A stretch of 64,000 nt of DNA from Sipunculus nudus (lineage: Eukaryota > Annelida > Sipuncula > Golfingiida > Sipunculidae): the NCBI GenBank assembly GCA_026874595.1, contig CM049311.1, forward strand, positions 19,712,176 to 19,776,175, written 5' to 3'. The notes beneath the pieces are model-generated. The model was not told the DNA's origin. It searched no databases and saw only the letters and a list, made by a program, of their open reading frames with translations. The translations under genes were made by a program, and so were the position numbers. Shown here one piece after another: positions 12,095 to 24,322 of this stretch (positions are counted from its first letter, which is position 1; each line of letters begins with the position of its first letter).

Positions 12095-13054
12095 GTGAGC
12101 CAGGAAGCATCAGTCACTGACTGAACATATTACTATTTTTAGTCATTAGTGTTATACAAACGATATGATTATCTATTTCGTGTTATATCACTACAGCCAA
12201 GCGTAAGCATTTGTCTTATGATGCATAAGCCAAAGGGCTCCGTAGTAATTACTAAATAGATACAAAACTAATATTATATACTTCAATAATTATATTATAT
12301 ATTTTATATTATATATATATATATATATAACTACTGTAGTAGAGACATCTAGTACAGATAGTATTAGTGATACTTTACATCTTTTTCAGTAAGTTGTCAA
12401 AGCTGTATGTTAAAGACTTGTCACTTGAGGTGCTCCTCCAAAGTTTCTCTAAATGCCTCCTCTATGAGTTCATCCCTGAATGTGTGTATTTTTGTGTTTG
12501 TTCACAAAATAACTCCTGCAATCATGAACGGAATCTCATGACATTTTCAGGGCATTCGGGAAAGGGCCAGTAGAGAATTGATTAGATTTTTGTGTTGATC
12601 CGGCATATGATCCAGGTTAAAGAACCTGTTCAATGAATGTTCACAATGTGCAGCCACTTATGCATGAATGAACCTGGAAATATGGGCCGAATGAGTGAAT
12701 GCAAACAGTACCAAACACAGTTTTTGGAATATCCCACAACAGGGCACACCCCAGTTGTAGAATTTTGATTGGAGTCAGACTTAGATGCCACAAAGCCAAG
12801 CAGAGAGTTATTTCAGCCAGCAGCATGCCGGGGGGAGGGGGGCAAGTAAAGAAGAAAATGGGGAGACTGGAGAGCAACAGCACCCATAGGTACAATGCAG
12901 AAGCACATACATCCATTTACATGAACAGCAGCCCAGACCAAGCTCACCACGCACCCCCTGTAAGGACACTCTGATCTTGGCATTGCCATTATATACGAAC
13001 CCTAGGGTAGTTGAGTATAAAACTTGTTGCCCATATCAGCCCCATTCTCAGCAC

Positions 13055-13243
13055 AAGGGCTGATCCAGAATTTTGGAAAGGGGAAGGTCCTTCCAGGAAG
13101 TTTAAAAGAAAACCTTAAAAAAAGTTTTTTGGTTTGGAAAGGAGGGGTCCAGGTTGTAACTATTGGTTTGAAATCCTACAAAAAAATGTTGTTGCACCTC
13201 CAAAAGGGGGGGTTCTGGATACCCCCTCTGGATCCACCACTGC
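13055..13243. mobile_element. Small MITE-like repeat with GATCCAGA ends
   Basis: The left text GGGCTGATCCAGAATTTTGG is mirrored by TGGATCCACCACTG at the right (complement CAGTGGTGGATCCA). This GGATCCAG...CTGGATCC arrangement is a common animal MITE end. The interior is purine-rich and has no coding capacity. Confidence 0.4.
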
Positions 13244-13601
13244 TGTATGACATTTTAGCTTGCTGAGTTATACAAATATGAACAGTCTCCAATTGTGGAT
13301 CAGAGGCCCATAGGAAAGGGAGACATAAATCTGCATTGTAGAAACAAACTCATTCTATTTACCAGTGCTCATTTGAAACAATTACTTTGCAAACAGTGTC
13401 ACATAATGCAGCTCTATATATACATTGGTCTTGGTATGTATTCTTATCTTGACTTTAAGACTTAACAGTAATTCAGTTGTTTTTCTTTTTTTTTAGATTT
13501 TCAAGTGTGCCCTTTACTCTTGATTTACTCTGTTTAACTTTTTCTTTTGCTTGTCTTAAGTGATTATACACCTCTGCAATGTGGGCAATCCTATGACTGG
13601 G

Positions 13602-13737
13602 CCAAAATGCCCTCTTTATAGAGGTGTCCACTTATGGAGGTACCTACTAGGAGAGGTTCTACTGTATATCCAAAATGCCCTCTTTATAGAGGTGTCCACT
13701 AATGGAGGTACCTACTAGGAGAGGTTCTACTGTATAT
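13602..13737. repeat. 68-bp tandem duplication
   Basis: Two units (13602-13669 and 13670-13737), each CCAAAATGCCCTCTTTATAG...CTACTGTATAT, differ at one position. The unit ends in CTACTGTA, like the TIR of the TA-flanked MITEs at 17136 and 63795, so it may be a duplicated MITE end. Confidence 0.85.
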
Positions 13738-14005
13738 CCTTTATGTTTGTATGCTTGTCTGATAGTCTGCAGACTGACACACATATAACACACATTGCAT
13801 GTTGAGGGTTCACAGACCCATGTTTTTGGTCTCACCGTTTCAGTCTTGGATTTTACGATCTTCGTCTTGGTCTCAGATTTGCTGGTCTTTACTGCATCCC
13901 CATCAGGTTCAGTCTTGCCTTTGGAAAAAATGAGACCTTGGATTCACCTTACTGGAGTATTTGCCACTACAGCTGACATAGGGACCCCAGGTTAACATAT
14001 CCAAA

Positions 14006-14822
14006 CAGGGTTGTTATTTTTCCCGGGAAAAACTAGTTTTTCCCAGACAGTGGGAAAAACCTGGGATTAATTGGGAATAACTGGGGAAAACTGGTTAGTA
14101 CCAGGAATTACTGGGGAAAATGTCTGATCAAAATTTTTGAGAGAGTATAATGATGTATAGTAAATAAATTCTGTTTAATGTTGCATGTTGAAATTATATA
14201 ATATGTGTTGTATTTCCACAACTCATACTTGTGCATAACTATTACTTAATTACCAATTAACTGCAATATAAACTTTAGTAGGTGAGCTGACAAAAGTAAT
14301 CAAGCATGTTAACCTAATCAAGGCCAAGTTAATCTTGGGGGTACAGAAGTGTGAAGAAGCCATGCTAGTCATGTAGGGCTCATACAACTAGTTAGCTAGG
14401 GTGAGAAGAAACCAACCACCCATTGTGGCATCACTTGCATGATGCAGGTTTCTGTGCATACAGGTAGGAAACCAAGCACCCCATTTTTATACTACTGTGC
14501 CCAAAAGGATACCAGGTTTCATGGCTCTTCTCTATACAAGTTGATGTTACTGCCTGTCTGCCATAAGTTCTTGTTTTCTAAGGAGCTTAACAAGGCATCA
14601 TGAGAGGAGGCAGGCCTGTAGATCCTGTGTGGCAATGTTTCACAAGAATAGAGGAGGATGGAAAATTACGACAGGCAAAATGCATAGAGTGCAATTCATT
14701 GGTCAGTGGAAAGGCAGATTGTCTTAAAAATCTGGGTTTTTTCCAGTTTTTCCCATTTTCCCACTTTGAGAGGTTTTTCCAAAGGCGGTAAATACCGCAC
14801 TGGGAAAAACTTAACAACCCTG
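14006..14822 (+). mobile_element. Non-autonomous hAT element
   Basis: Terminal inverted repeats CAGGGTTGTTA...TAACAACCCTG carry subterminal TTTTTCCC/GGGAAAAA. Flanks are TATCCAAA (13998-14005) and TATTCAAA (14823-14830), an 8-bp target duplication with one mismatch, diagnostic of the hAT superfamily. A BED-finger remnant lies at 14600-14726. There is no catalytic transposase region, so it is an internally deleted derivative. Confidence 0.85.
14600..14791 (+). pseudogene. hAT transposase fragment: BED-type zinc finger
   Basis: A 63-codon frame starts MRGGRPVDPVWQCF and continues through KCIECNSL to LKNL. The aromatic VWxxF block followed by Cys-x2-Cys is the N-terminal pattern of BED fingers, the DNA-binding module of hAT transposases. 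The second half (His-x3-5-His/Cys) is replaced by sequence running into the right TIR. It is a truncated remnant inside the element and not a host gene. Confidence 0.65.
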
Positions 14823-15666
14823 TATTCAAACCTTTAAATACAATGTCAACTTGAGATCTTTCATTGTTGATCAGACCTGTTGAGGTAAATTCAATCTTTG
14901 TGAAAGTGGTTACTTCTTGTCCCCTTGTCTGTATTTTGGAAATAGTTCCTTTCCTCTCATGCAACTGATAATCTGCCATGGAGCATTAGATCACCTTGTT
15001 ATGCTTCTATAAACGTGTGACTTTAAAGTTACTGATGATTTCAAGGACGTGTATAGAGGCTCTTAACCTCCATATACTGAAACTTCATGTCAGGTTAGCT
15101 CAGCTCCTTGATAACACTCCATGAAATGGGGGTTATTGTTTTCAGTCAGTTTTCTCTCTCTCTATGTCTGTAACATATGTTAAGAATGTTTGCGTGGATT
15201 TTAGGTGAACCTCGACATCTACAAGTGGTTACTTTTCTTTTATTTAAATCTCTGACAAAAAAACTACAAGATGAGAAATATAAGGGGTTTTGCTGTATTT
15301 TTTACTTCTGGTGTTTGTAAGTCGTGTGATGCAGTGTGATTCATAACATCGCAGTGAAATGTGCATGTTAGTGTGTCAGAGAGCATTTTCACCACAGTTG
15401 CTCATGAGTGTAGCTCTTTTTGTTATTTCTGGCTATAGAGGGCAGCAGTATAAAAATTTCCCTGAAAGGGGGGGGGGGGATTTCAAGACCCATTTTCATT
15501 GGAAAAAAAGTTTCCAGTATTCCAGGGCAAGGTAGTGTTTGAATCCCTATGGTGGACATTTTGTAATTTTGCAGAATGCCTTTGTTGTAAAACTTGTGCC
15601 ACACTTTACTGTGCATTTCAATAAATTATTCCACATTTTTTACTTGACCCTGTTATGACATTTCAG

Positions 15667-15949
15667 GCCACCCTGGATAGAGAAGAAAATTTCTGGGAGT
15701 AATATTACCACATACAGCATCAGTCCCTGTACAGCACTCGGAGAACAAGGTGGATGCCCAGCGAACACCGCTGTCTGTTTGTCTGATGGAAAAACAGGGA
15801 TATCTGTAGGAAACTACACACAGTCTCCAGAGGTTACCAAACTGACGAGTATCGGGGAAACATTGGTCAGGTATTACGGACAGCCGTGGGGAGATAGACC
15901 TGGAGAACATTGGAATACTACAATTAACTTCAAGTGTGGGAAAACACTG
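15667..15949 (+). CDS. IGF2R: CI-MPR exon 2: MRH domain 1
   Basis: Residues 38-132, flanked by TTTCAG and GTAAGT. Holds the middle and C-terminal cysteines of domain 1 (SPC, GGC, AVC, FKC) and sequons NIT, NYT and NTT. There is no Cys between AVC and FKC, so one disulfide of the usual set is absent; its partner is also absent in exon 3. The residue after AVC is Leu, not Gln, so this domain should not bind mannose-6-phosphate, as in vertebrates. Phase 0 end CGKTL matches the human exon end. Confidence 0.92.
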
Positions 15950-16059
15950 GTAAGTCATCCCTTATTACAGACCTTCAAGTATTGATGTTGGATTGGGTAA
16001 TATTTTATTAAATCTTTATGGTAAAATTTAGGGCTGTAATGACACACAATCAGGGCTTT

Positions 16060-16480
16060 CAGGAATGCTTGGTGAAGTGTCTCTGTCGCTCTAAATCTCT
16101 TACGGATGCTTGGTTCTGAGGGTCCAACTGTCCGATGGGACGCTCCAACTAGGGTTATGACCTTGTTACAATCAATGGCCATTACCGCTTGCCTCAAACG
16201 AACCTGTCGGTATGTAAACACTGCACTCATAACTGAGGCTTACACTTCACTATAAGCATATATTCATATAATGACACGATTTCTTATCATATAATGATAT
16301 GATAATTACTTAAAAAAAGGAAGAAGACACAATTTTTACAAAACCATTCAAAATTTGACATACCGGTATATCTCCCTGGAACACTCTAAACTCAGATGAG
16401 ACTCCGCCAAATTTTTTGTCTGGGCATCCCAGACTATTCAGATTTTCTTCCTGTTGAAAGCCATGCACAATACATAATGA
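16060..16480 (+). repeat. Dispersed repeat X, uninterrupted copy
   Basis: Shares collinear blocks with 35690-36570: CTGAGGGTC, TGGCCATT, TGCCTCAAAC, CACAATTTTTA, AAAATTTGACA and CTCTAAACTCAGATG, at roughly 75 percent identity by eye. Where the other copy carries a 469-bp MITE this copy has none, so it is the empty-site paralogue. Confidence 0.65.
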
Positions 16481-16664
16481 TACAGTCAGATAGTTTATCA
16501 GTAACAGTAGTTGCTGTGGTATTTATACATGCAAAATATTTGATCAGCCCATGGAAAGCAATGTCTGATGTTTGATAGTTGATTCTAAGCACCATACTAG
16601 AAATATAAATATGTATTGCACAAATAAATGTGGCTGCACCTGATTGGCTAATTGTTTGGAAATT

Positions 16665-17115
16665 TTATTTTTACAGAACTTAAAACCAACTATTCATCTT
16701 CCTTGTCTGTATAATTTAGCTGATTTCTGGCTTACTCTTTCCGGTACATATTAATGAACTATAGGTAATTCCTGATGCAGAAAATTCTAATAACATCTCT
16801 GTGACGACGTATGAGCTTGTATATAAATCTACAAGCTGTTGAATAAACTCAGTACATGAGGCAATGTTAACAAACAGAACAACCATGCAACCTGAGGCGG
16901 TTGGTAGTATATGTGCAGTGTTTGAAAGGTAAAACTCTGATTCATCTAACTGGCTGCCAGATGACCTGATAGATTGCGTTTGTTATATTTGGGCAGGTCC
17001 CCAACTTGTAATATACTGGTATTAGGAAATACACAAAATGAACAGTCTGTGTATGGTTGGATTGGTGCATGATTTTCAGATCTATCTTTATGAAACTTTA
17101 GATGATTATCATGGC
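16665..17115 (+). mobile_element. Diverged copy of the GGGCCCAATCACCTA MITE
   Basis: Shares ordered blocks with copies at 35977, 39176 and 61636: GATTTCTGGCTT, GTTAACAAACAGAACA, CATGCAACCTGAGG, GCTGCCAGATG, GGGCAGGTCCCCA, AACAGTCTGTGTATGG. Terminal repeats have decayed, making this the oldest copy. Confidence 0.55.
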
Positions 17116-17135
17116 AGCCCAACTTTTATCACATA

Positions 17136-17273
17136 CAGTGAAATCTGTGTAATAAGACAACCTGAGGGACTGGGTGGTCTCATTAGAAAGGTCAGGTCTA
17201 ATTAGTGTAAATGTGTTTGGTTCAATTATGGGTGTCATATAAGATAGGTGGTCTTTTTAACAGGTTCCACTGT
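17136..17273. mobile_element. Short TA-flanked MITE
   Basis: CAGTGAAATCT...AATAAGACAACC at the left is mirrored by GGTGGTC...GTTCCACTG at the right, both flanked by TA. The CAGT ends and TA target match pogo/Tigger-type MITEs. No coding content. Confidence 0.6.
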
Positions 17274-17303
17274 ATGTTCATAATTCATTAATCTTTTTGT
17301 TAT

Positions 17304-17829
17304 ACGCCCGTCATATGATGGGAGTATTATGGTTATAATACCCACTGTCCATTAACTTTTATTGTCGCACTGATAACTTATGGGGGCTCCAATGGATTTT
17401 TGCGAAACTCACCATAAGTACTAACCAACAGATAATACACGCCCAAGTTCAATTATGGGCAACATCCACTCATATTCAATAAGGTCTGGGGTCACTAAGC
17501 TACTTTGTGGTGTCAGCGTGATAACTTATGAAAGATATGAAGGATTTTGATAAAACTAATCAGAAATGTTCATCAATAAAATATCTCACCTATGTTTGAT
17601 TTCCAGCAAAGTCCATGCATATTTAATGAGGTCAGAGGTCACCACACTTTGGAGGCACCTTGGTTACTTATAAAAAATCCTATGGATTTTCATGAAACTC
17701 ATTATACATATTTCCCAATAGAGTTCCTCACCTGAATAACCTTCTCATCAAAATTCATGCATTTTTAATGAGGTCAGAGGTCACCAGATTAACAACGAGC
17801 ATATTATGCACATGTGTGGTGCTCTTGTT
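17304..17829. mobile_element. CGCCCGTCATATGATGGG repeat element
   Basis: Begins with the hairpin-like CCGTCATATGATGGG. Inside, a unit of about 170 bp recurs about three times, marked by TGAGGTCAGAGGTCACC and TTATGRRAGATWTGRAGG-like text. Non-coding, old. Confidence 0.4.
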
Positions 17830-20738
17830 AGGATATATAAAGGTTTTGCTCAAAAAAGCACCTCTGTCATAGATTGAACACTAAATATCATTTCAAGTCA
17901 GTTCACTCAGTTTAAGTGCATTTAACTGTATTTTTGGTGAACCATTTTATTTCCTAGAAGAGATGCAGGTGAAATGGTCATGGATTTGAGAGCACTATTT
18001 ATTATTCTGAAAATAATGCCAGTTATATTATTTTCAGCCTAGTGTCTTTTATTGAGGAGACATTTTGAAATATTTATTGTATTGCCTAACTTAATTAAGC
18101 AGTCTAAGACACAACATTTAAGATACATATTTTATCAGAGGGCTCTGAATAGAGTGCAAGTACCCCACCCAAAGCCAAATATCCAAAACCATGTTTAAAA
18201 ATAAGTATCCTTAAAAGTATCCTAAAAAAAAGGCTGCATGCACTTGGTTGCCAACCAAGGGTGCTGTAATATCATATGAAGTTGATCAGTGTAGTGTGTA
18301 ATATCATTATAAACATGGAAAAAATACCAATAATTAGGTCAGCTCAGTATTTCAAAATATTTTAATGTCTGTTTCCTGTTACAAGGCAGGGCCAGTTGTC
18401 CAAGGAATGTTGACAGGAATTTTGTGTAAACATTTCCTGGGTTTCTAAGAAAACCCTTTTCTCATACAGGTAGTCAACTGGTCTCTTGCCTGAGTGACCC
18501 TTTTGTCATTATATAATTATGTGAACTGTGTTAAATTGGAGCAGGGTTTGTCAGTCTAGGATTGGGTGTAATATTACATGATTTCTGGCTTTGTGCCACA
18601 TACATGTACATGTATAAGCAGATCAGTGTATTATATCTGGAATATTCTTTATAGAGAATAAGGGAGGGTTTATTGATTTTCACTCCAGCATCGACTAGAT
18701 ATCTATTCATTACTTACTAAATTGAAGCTTAATCAATGTTCCTGTGCATTTATCAGTGGCCTTATCACTGATAAAGTGATAATATGTATACTTATCACTC
18801 ACTGTAAGTTTATTTGGAGCATAACTGTGAACCCTCTTATCTTCTTATGACCTACTAAACTGAGTTTAATTTGTATTTATTAGTTTTTGTTTTCATCAAA
18901 AAATGTTCATAAAAATGAAAAAGATGTAACATTTGTTGTGGACAGATAATGTGGACAGGTGTGGATGATGTTAATTGTTATACTCGGTCTATCCATTTAG
19001 CCACCAGGTGATTTAAAATTGTGATACTATTTGCACATATAATACTTAACTGAGTATATTAAAGTTTAATTATTTATATTGTTTCTTAACTGAAAGGGAA
19101 ATTAGAAAAAGTCCCCCAAGATTGACTTACTATCAAGTTACAGTAGTAATGTTTCATGAATGTATACCATGGATCTGGTTTCTGGTGTTTGGATAGTTTG
19201 ATGCACCTGAACGTGCTTTATGTAGCTAGTGATAGTGATATGCCAAATGGTTATAATATTGTCTCACAAGCAAATTCAAAAATATAGTCATTTATACTGG
19301 CATGACTGAAGCATGCATAATTTATTAGTTGGGGTCCCTGGTATCCTGGTAATGTTATCAGGCAAGATCTATGTATATATGCAGACAGCACAACCCAGTG
19401 CACAATTCAATACTCTGAGGCATGCGGCACTCAAAAATGTACATCAACTGTTACATAGTCACTGTCAGACTTATGTGTGTAAAATTTAAAAAAAAAATAA
19501 GCAGCACTAGTATAACTGAATGTGACAGGTGTAAAACATTTTAAATAATTTTTTTCACAATAATTAAATCAGCAATAATACTGTTATTTAATAATACCAA
19601 TCCTACCATAATTTGAGGATTTTGTTTTGGTCAGAAAATGCATTATTCCAGTACTTTTAAGATACTTGCCTGCTTCCCACCATACTCTCCCGGTAGATGT
19701 ATTCCTGTCTGGACACCGTACTCTGAGTACTCTCATGTCTTATACCTGCACCCTTATCAAACCCTAGCAGGTTTATTTCTCCCAGTTTCTCGAAACTGGT
19801 CAGGGGGCTTCCATTTTGTTTACTGTACACATGAAAACTCTGATTTCATGATGCACACGTCTCATGTTGAAATGATGGACATACTGCTAGTAATCATATA
19901 AATAATAATAATATTAATGGTGATTGTTATAGTAATAGTAATTTTACAGTTGTAAAGTTTGCTAAATATTTCAAGTTCAACCATGTTTGTTTCAAGTTAA
20001 AGGAAGTCTTTAGAACCTAGAGTAAATATAAGAACTGTAAGACTTCAGAAACTCTAGCCAAATAAGGAAGATTTAGGTGTCAATCAGAAATTAGATTGAC
20101 TAGATCTCTAGCAATGCAGAATTTTTTAACAGTGGATATATTAACCTCCACTACCTGGTCATATGAAAATGACATGGAGAGACCTATCAAAACCCATCAG
20201 TATGATTACAGTGCAGTTTGCTAACCGGATATCTTGAACTGTCTTGTGATCAACATCATATATAACTAAAAACATAACTTTCAAAAAATAATTAATCATG
20301 TCATATGTAAAATACTACTGTGTGTGAGGTACATATGCATATACAAACTGAACACATGTTCTATTCTTTTGGAGTGATTGCATTAATCAATGTCGTCAGC
20401 CCCCAACCCTCTTTTTTTTTCTTGACCTAGGGATCATTTATTAGGTTTTGTCATTAATCCTCCTGGATTCGACCCTTCCTTTTCCTTAATCATAAAAATC
20501 ACTCAAAATTATGTGTACATCAAAAATTGTTCATTCTCATATCGACGAGGTCAGTGCAAGAACAGTTACCTTTCAAATCAGGTATAACACAGTGTCATAC
20601 ACAACATGATTCATAACACTGAGGACAAAAGTGGACCAACTTCTTTTTATAAGTATTAGATAACCCACATACATATAAATATGAATCGCCATCTTAGCAA
20701 TCATAAAGCTGATATGTCATAATTGTGTCGTATTGTAG

Positions 20739-20976
20739 GGGTCTCCGGTGGTGTTGGAGTCCTATGACTATGATATTCAGTTTGAGTGGTACACAACTGC
20801 AGCTTGTGCAAAGAAAATAACAACAGCCAATCAGGAAGTCCGGTGTTATGGGTTTGATGCTCAAGGGAAGAAACGTGACCTGACACCCCTGATAAAATCA
20901 AAAGGAGGCTACGAGGTAGACCAAGGGGATGGTGGGAAACCTCTTTATATCAACGTTTGCAGAGACATATCACCAG
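20739..20976 (+). CDS. IGF2R: CI-MPR exon 3: MRH domain 2, N-terminal part
   Basis: Residues 133-212. The block FEWYTTAAC matches human FEWRTTAAC, and YINVCRDI matches human FINVCRDI, giving an unambiguous assignment. The Cys normally preceding Y-x-F-x-W is replaced (ESYDYDIQFEW), the partner loss to exon 2. The donor GTGAGT follows a phase-1 G. The DIRS element begins 106 bp further on. Confidence 0.95.
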
Positions 20977-21081
20977 GTGAGTGGTGTACTGGGTGTGATC
21001 CTACTATAATTCACACATTAGAACTGTCCTTAAGGTATTGTGTACATGTGTCATATTTCTGGGCCTTATCAAGCTTTGACT

Positions 21082-21259
21082 GTTTTATTACGTAAACATA
21101 ATTGTGAGCTGTTTCTGTATTAATGAGAATTTTCTCTGTTAAAGTTTATATGCCAGAGTAAGCCAACCGAAAATTTTCCCGTATTGGGCCTATTATCGCC
21201 CATCCCGCCTCGTTCCCGTGTATCTAGGTCACACTTCCGTTACCCATAATCACATTTTC
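21082..21259. repeat. DIRS left inverted terminal repeat
   Basis: From GTTTTATTACGTAAAC through ACCCATAATCACATTTTC. The inner part is inverted at 26554-26690. The outermost 45 bp are matched exactly, inverted, in the first half of the internal region. Confidence 0.9.
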
Positions 21260-21328
21260 TTCTGGCGTACGCCATGATGGACGTTTGATCCCGCGCTGCG
21301 AGATTCGTCCACTGTTGGGTTTGTCGTT

Positions 21329-22240
21329 TTGAGTTTGCCAACTGATTGTAAGTTGTTCTTATTTTCCCTTGCCCGCCATGGAGACCCCGCTTATTGTTTC
21401 TCTTGTGGCACTATAATCCGGGTATGGGACTCCCACCCCACTTGTTATAGTTGCCGCACCAACAATGACTCCTGCCGCGGTCCGGCTGATCCTTGTTTCC
21501 ATTGCCAGACGTGGTCCACTGACAAGTGGGCCTTGTTCCAGGATTGGGTTCATTCCCTGGTAATTGGGGGTTCCCCCTCCAATATTCCCTTGTCTGTCCC
21601 CGTGGTTGTCTCCGGGGGGGAGGGGGGGGAGCCTACCCTGGTTGACCGCACCACGGCCGTGCTGCCTTCACCGTCCGTTCCCGCCGGTCCTGTCACCTCT
21701 CCCGTGGTTTCGACAGTTAAATCATTGCTTTCTCATTCACGGAAACAGAAATCTTCCCCAGTTCCCGCGGCCTCCCGTTCTGACAGCACATCTGCCTATT
21801 CCATATTACATAAATTGTCCCGGTTTTGCTCATCACTTATGTCGGATCTAGACGGTTCGTCTAGACCCGATCCCGTCCGCCCGGCTCCCTCGCCGGCGCC
21901 CCCGGTACTTTCTCCCCGGCCGTTCTCGTCGCCCCCGGCTCCTCGCCGGCTTCCTTCGTTATCCCCAGGGCCGACTGGGGCCGTCCCCCTGGTTCGCCCT
22001 GCCCTTCCGGGTGTGCAGGTAAGTGCGTCGGTCCCTCCTGCCTCTGGCTCGGGGCGGCCAGCCTTGCTGCCGGTTCCTCCGTCTCCCGCTGTTACTGACC
22101 GGCCGGCCGTATCTTCTGTTCAGTTACCGTCTGATGTGCGGCCAGAGGCTCCGGTTTCTGTGCCTTCCCGGATGGTTCCTGCTGTTGCTCGTTCCCCGGC
22201 TTCCTGTTTCCAGCCTCCGGTTGTTCCGGCACTGGGGTCT
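21329..22240 (+). pseudogene. DIRS gag, N-terminal part
   Basis: The frame opens near 21329 and shows a Cys-rich start (CFSCG, CYSC, CFHCQTW, then WALF), the pattern of the N-terminal module of DIRS Gag proteins, followed by a long Pro/Ser-rich linker. The true start is unclear; an ATG in strong context at 21378 is in another frame. Around 22230-22245 sense passes to the +2 frame, so a frameshift separates this from the C-terminal part. Confidence 0.7.
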
Positions 22241-23346
22241 CTCTGGCTCCCCCTACCCGGGGTTCTCCAGAGTCCCCGACTTCTCAGTCAGCCGATCCCG
22301 CCCTGGCACCTGACCAGTGGTCGGAGATCGCACTGCAACGCCAGGCTTGGCGTACGCGCAAATCTGCGCTTCTGGACCTTGTGGCTACCTCCACACAGGA
22401 GGCTAACCCTAGTGGTCCGAAGTTCCGACGGTTACAACCTTGGACTTCCTCGGCGTCGGCGGCTGGTTCTTATTTGAATCCTGCCGCCCTTCAATCGCCC
22501 TCGGCCACGCCCACCGTGTGCATGGAATTCACAGCCCACACGGGGGATATCTTACGTGAGCACCACGCGGTCGTCTCGGGGTCTCGCTCTACCACTCCTG
22601 GGGCCCCGCTTCCGCCGGGTTCGGATAAACCTTGGTCCCCCGGTACCCTCTGGAATTCTCGTGGGTACCGGGCTACCTGTTTCGATCGCTTTCTACCTTT
22701 TCCTGATCACCCGGATATTCCGTCTGCTCCGATGCGACTCGAGTCCGGCCTTGAACAACCATTTGCGGACGGTAAGTCTTTATTTCCGTCCTCTGTCCAC
22801 CTGTCCGATCGTCACCTGTCGGATCTGGAGGGGCTCGGCCGGCAGGCGGCCGGTATGGTTAACGACTTGCAGGCTGTCACTAGCTTGCTCGCCGTTTCTA
22901 CGGACCCGCTCACTCTCAACGACATCTGGCAGGCTTCTGCCCATACTTGCGCTGAGTTAAATCAGGTCTTTTGGCGCCTGGTTGAAAATTGCATTTTGTT
23001 ACGCCGCACGGCTTGCGTTCAGTCTTTTAAGACCTTAAAGCCGGAGCTTACTCAGGCGGAGTTAACGGAGCTTTATTCTCAGCCTTTTACCGGTTCCCTG
23101 CTGTTTGGCGGCCACTTACGGCCTCTTTTTGACCGCGCCTTGGAGCGCTCGGATCGTCAGGCCCGCCTCTGCTTGGCCTCTATTGCGCCTAGGCCTTCCT
23201 TCCGCGTGCCCCGCCTTCGGCCTCCGGTTGCAGCTTCCGCTCAACCGCGTCGAGCCTCTGCTCCGTCTTCCCGTCCTTCCGGCCGTTCCGGCCGTTCTCA
23301 GCCTTTTCGTGGTCGATCCTCCAAACGAGGTTCGACCCGGAAATGA
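22240..23346 (+). pseudogene. DIRS gag, C-terminal part
   Basis: In a different frame from the N-terminal part. Begins in Pro-rich sequence, continues through DQWSEIALQRQAW and a globular region (HLSDLEGLGRQAAGMVND, WRLVENCILLRR) and ends in an Arg/Ser-rich basic tail before TGA 23344-23346. The basic tail suits nucleic-acid binding. It overlaps the RT frame, usual for compact DIRS elements. Confidence 0.7.
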
Positions 23347-24322
23347 CTCTCTCGCTCCGGTCGGCGCTCGGCTCAGCGCCCATTTTCCCACACGGGCGGG
23401 TATCACCTCACAGCGGTTAATTCTCAGCACCGTAAAGTTCGGGTTCCGTCTTACGTTTTTGCACGCACCTCCCATCACCATGCACCTGTTCTTCACTCTG
23501 CCTCCGTCCGATCCGGACAAACGCATCGCTTTGGAGGAGGCCATTCACTCTATGTTAGCCAAACCGGCAATTTTCGAGGTTTCCCCATCCACTGTGGGGT
23601 TTTACTCTCGCCTTTTTCTTGTTCCCAAACCGCACGGCCGTTGGCGCCCGATCATAGACCTGAAGCACCTCAATTCGTTCATCCGTCCGCCCCCGTTTCA
23701 GATGTTCAATATCCATGCTGTGCTCCGCATTATTCGGAGGATGGATTGGGCGTTCAAGATCGACCTGACGGATGCCTATTTTCACGTTCCCTTCCATCCC
23801 TCGTCTCAACCGTTTCTTCGCTTCGCGTATCAGAACCGCGTTTATCAATTCCGGGCCCTTCCGTTCGGGATCAACGTGGCCCCCTGGATTTTTACCATGC
23901 TGGTTCACACGGTCACGAGTTATCTCCATTCACAGGGCATTTCTGTGCTCCCTTATCTGGACGATTGGCTGGTCCATGCGGCCAATCACTCCCTCTTACT
24001 GTCGCATCGCTCCCGGGTTCTCAACTTACTTCGGAACCTTGGCTTCCTGGTCAATGCAGAGAAATCTCTTCTCACTCCCACCCAGTCCCTCCAATTTCTG
24101 GGTGTCACGCTCGATTTTGCGTCCAGCACAGCGTCGCTCCCTCGCGATTTTGCTCTCAAGCTCCGCCGCCTAATTTGTTCCTTTCTCACGCGACGCCGTG
24201 TAGACTCGCGCACTGCGGCTTCTCTCCACGGTGCTCTCAACTGGGCCGCGTCTTTCATCTCGTTCGGCCGCCTGTTCGTCCGATTCAGTCTATCTTGCGC
24301 CGTCACGGCGTTCTCCGGTTAA
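23105..24322 (+). pseudogene. DIRS reverse transcriptase
   Basis: The RT core shows LVPKPHGRWRPIIDLKHLN (motif 1/2), FKIDLTDAYFHVP (motif A), LPFGINVAPW (motif B) and YLDDWL (catalytic YxDD, motif C), then FLGV (motif E). Part before about 23340 overlaps gag and is probably not all translated. Near 24270-24280 sense moves to another frame, where thumb and RNase H continue; TAA at 24320 ends this frame. Copies cDNA from element RNA; priming is unusual in DIRS elements. Confidence 0.88.

Larger units (their letters stand above)
12095..15666. other. Intron 1
   Basis: Contains an (AT)n tract (12310-12329), a MITE-like segment (13055-13243), a 68-bp tandem duplication (13602-13737), a hAT-type element (14006-14822), and a G run near 15470. 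No other gene is seen. Confidence 0.7.
15950..20738. other. Intron 2
   Basis: Holds an old repeat (16060-16480) also present near 35690-36570, a diverged MITE copy (16665-17115), a TA-flanked short MITE (17136-17273) and a CGCCCGTCATATGATGGG element (17304-17829). From 17830 to 20738 I see only AT-rich sequence with no recognised feature. Confidence 0.6.

Noticed and set aside
22381-22381. Start of a separate DIRS protein at 22381
   Set aside because: The codon is GTG and the same frame is open and gag-like upstream to about 22240, so it is the C-terminal part of a frameshifted gag.
23116-23929. Long minus-strand frames opposite the DIRS RT
   Set aside because: Shadow frames caused by GC-rich coding sequence on the + strand.
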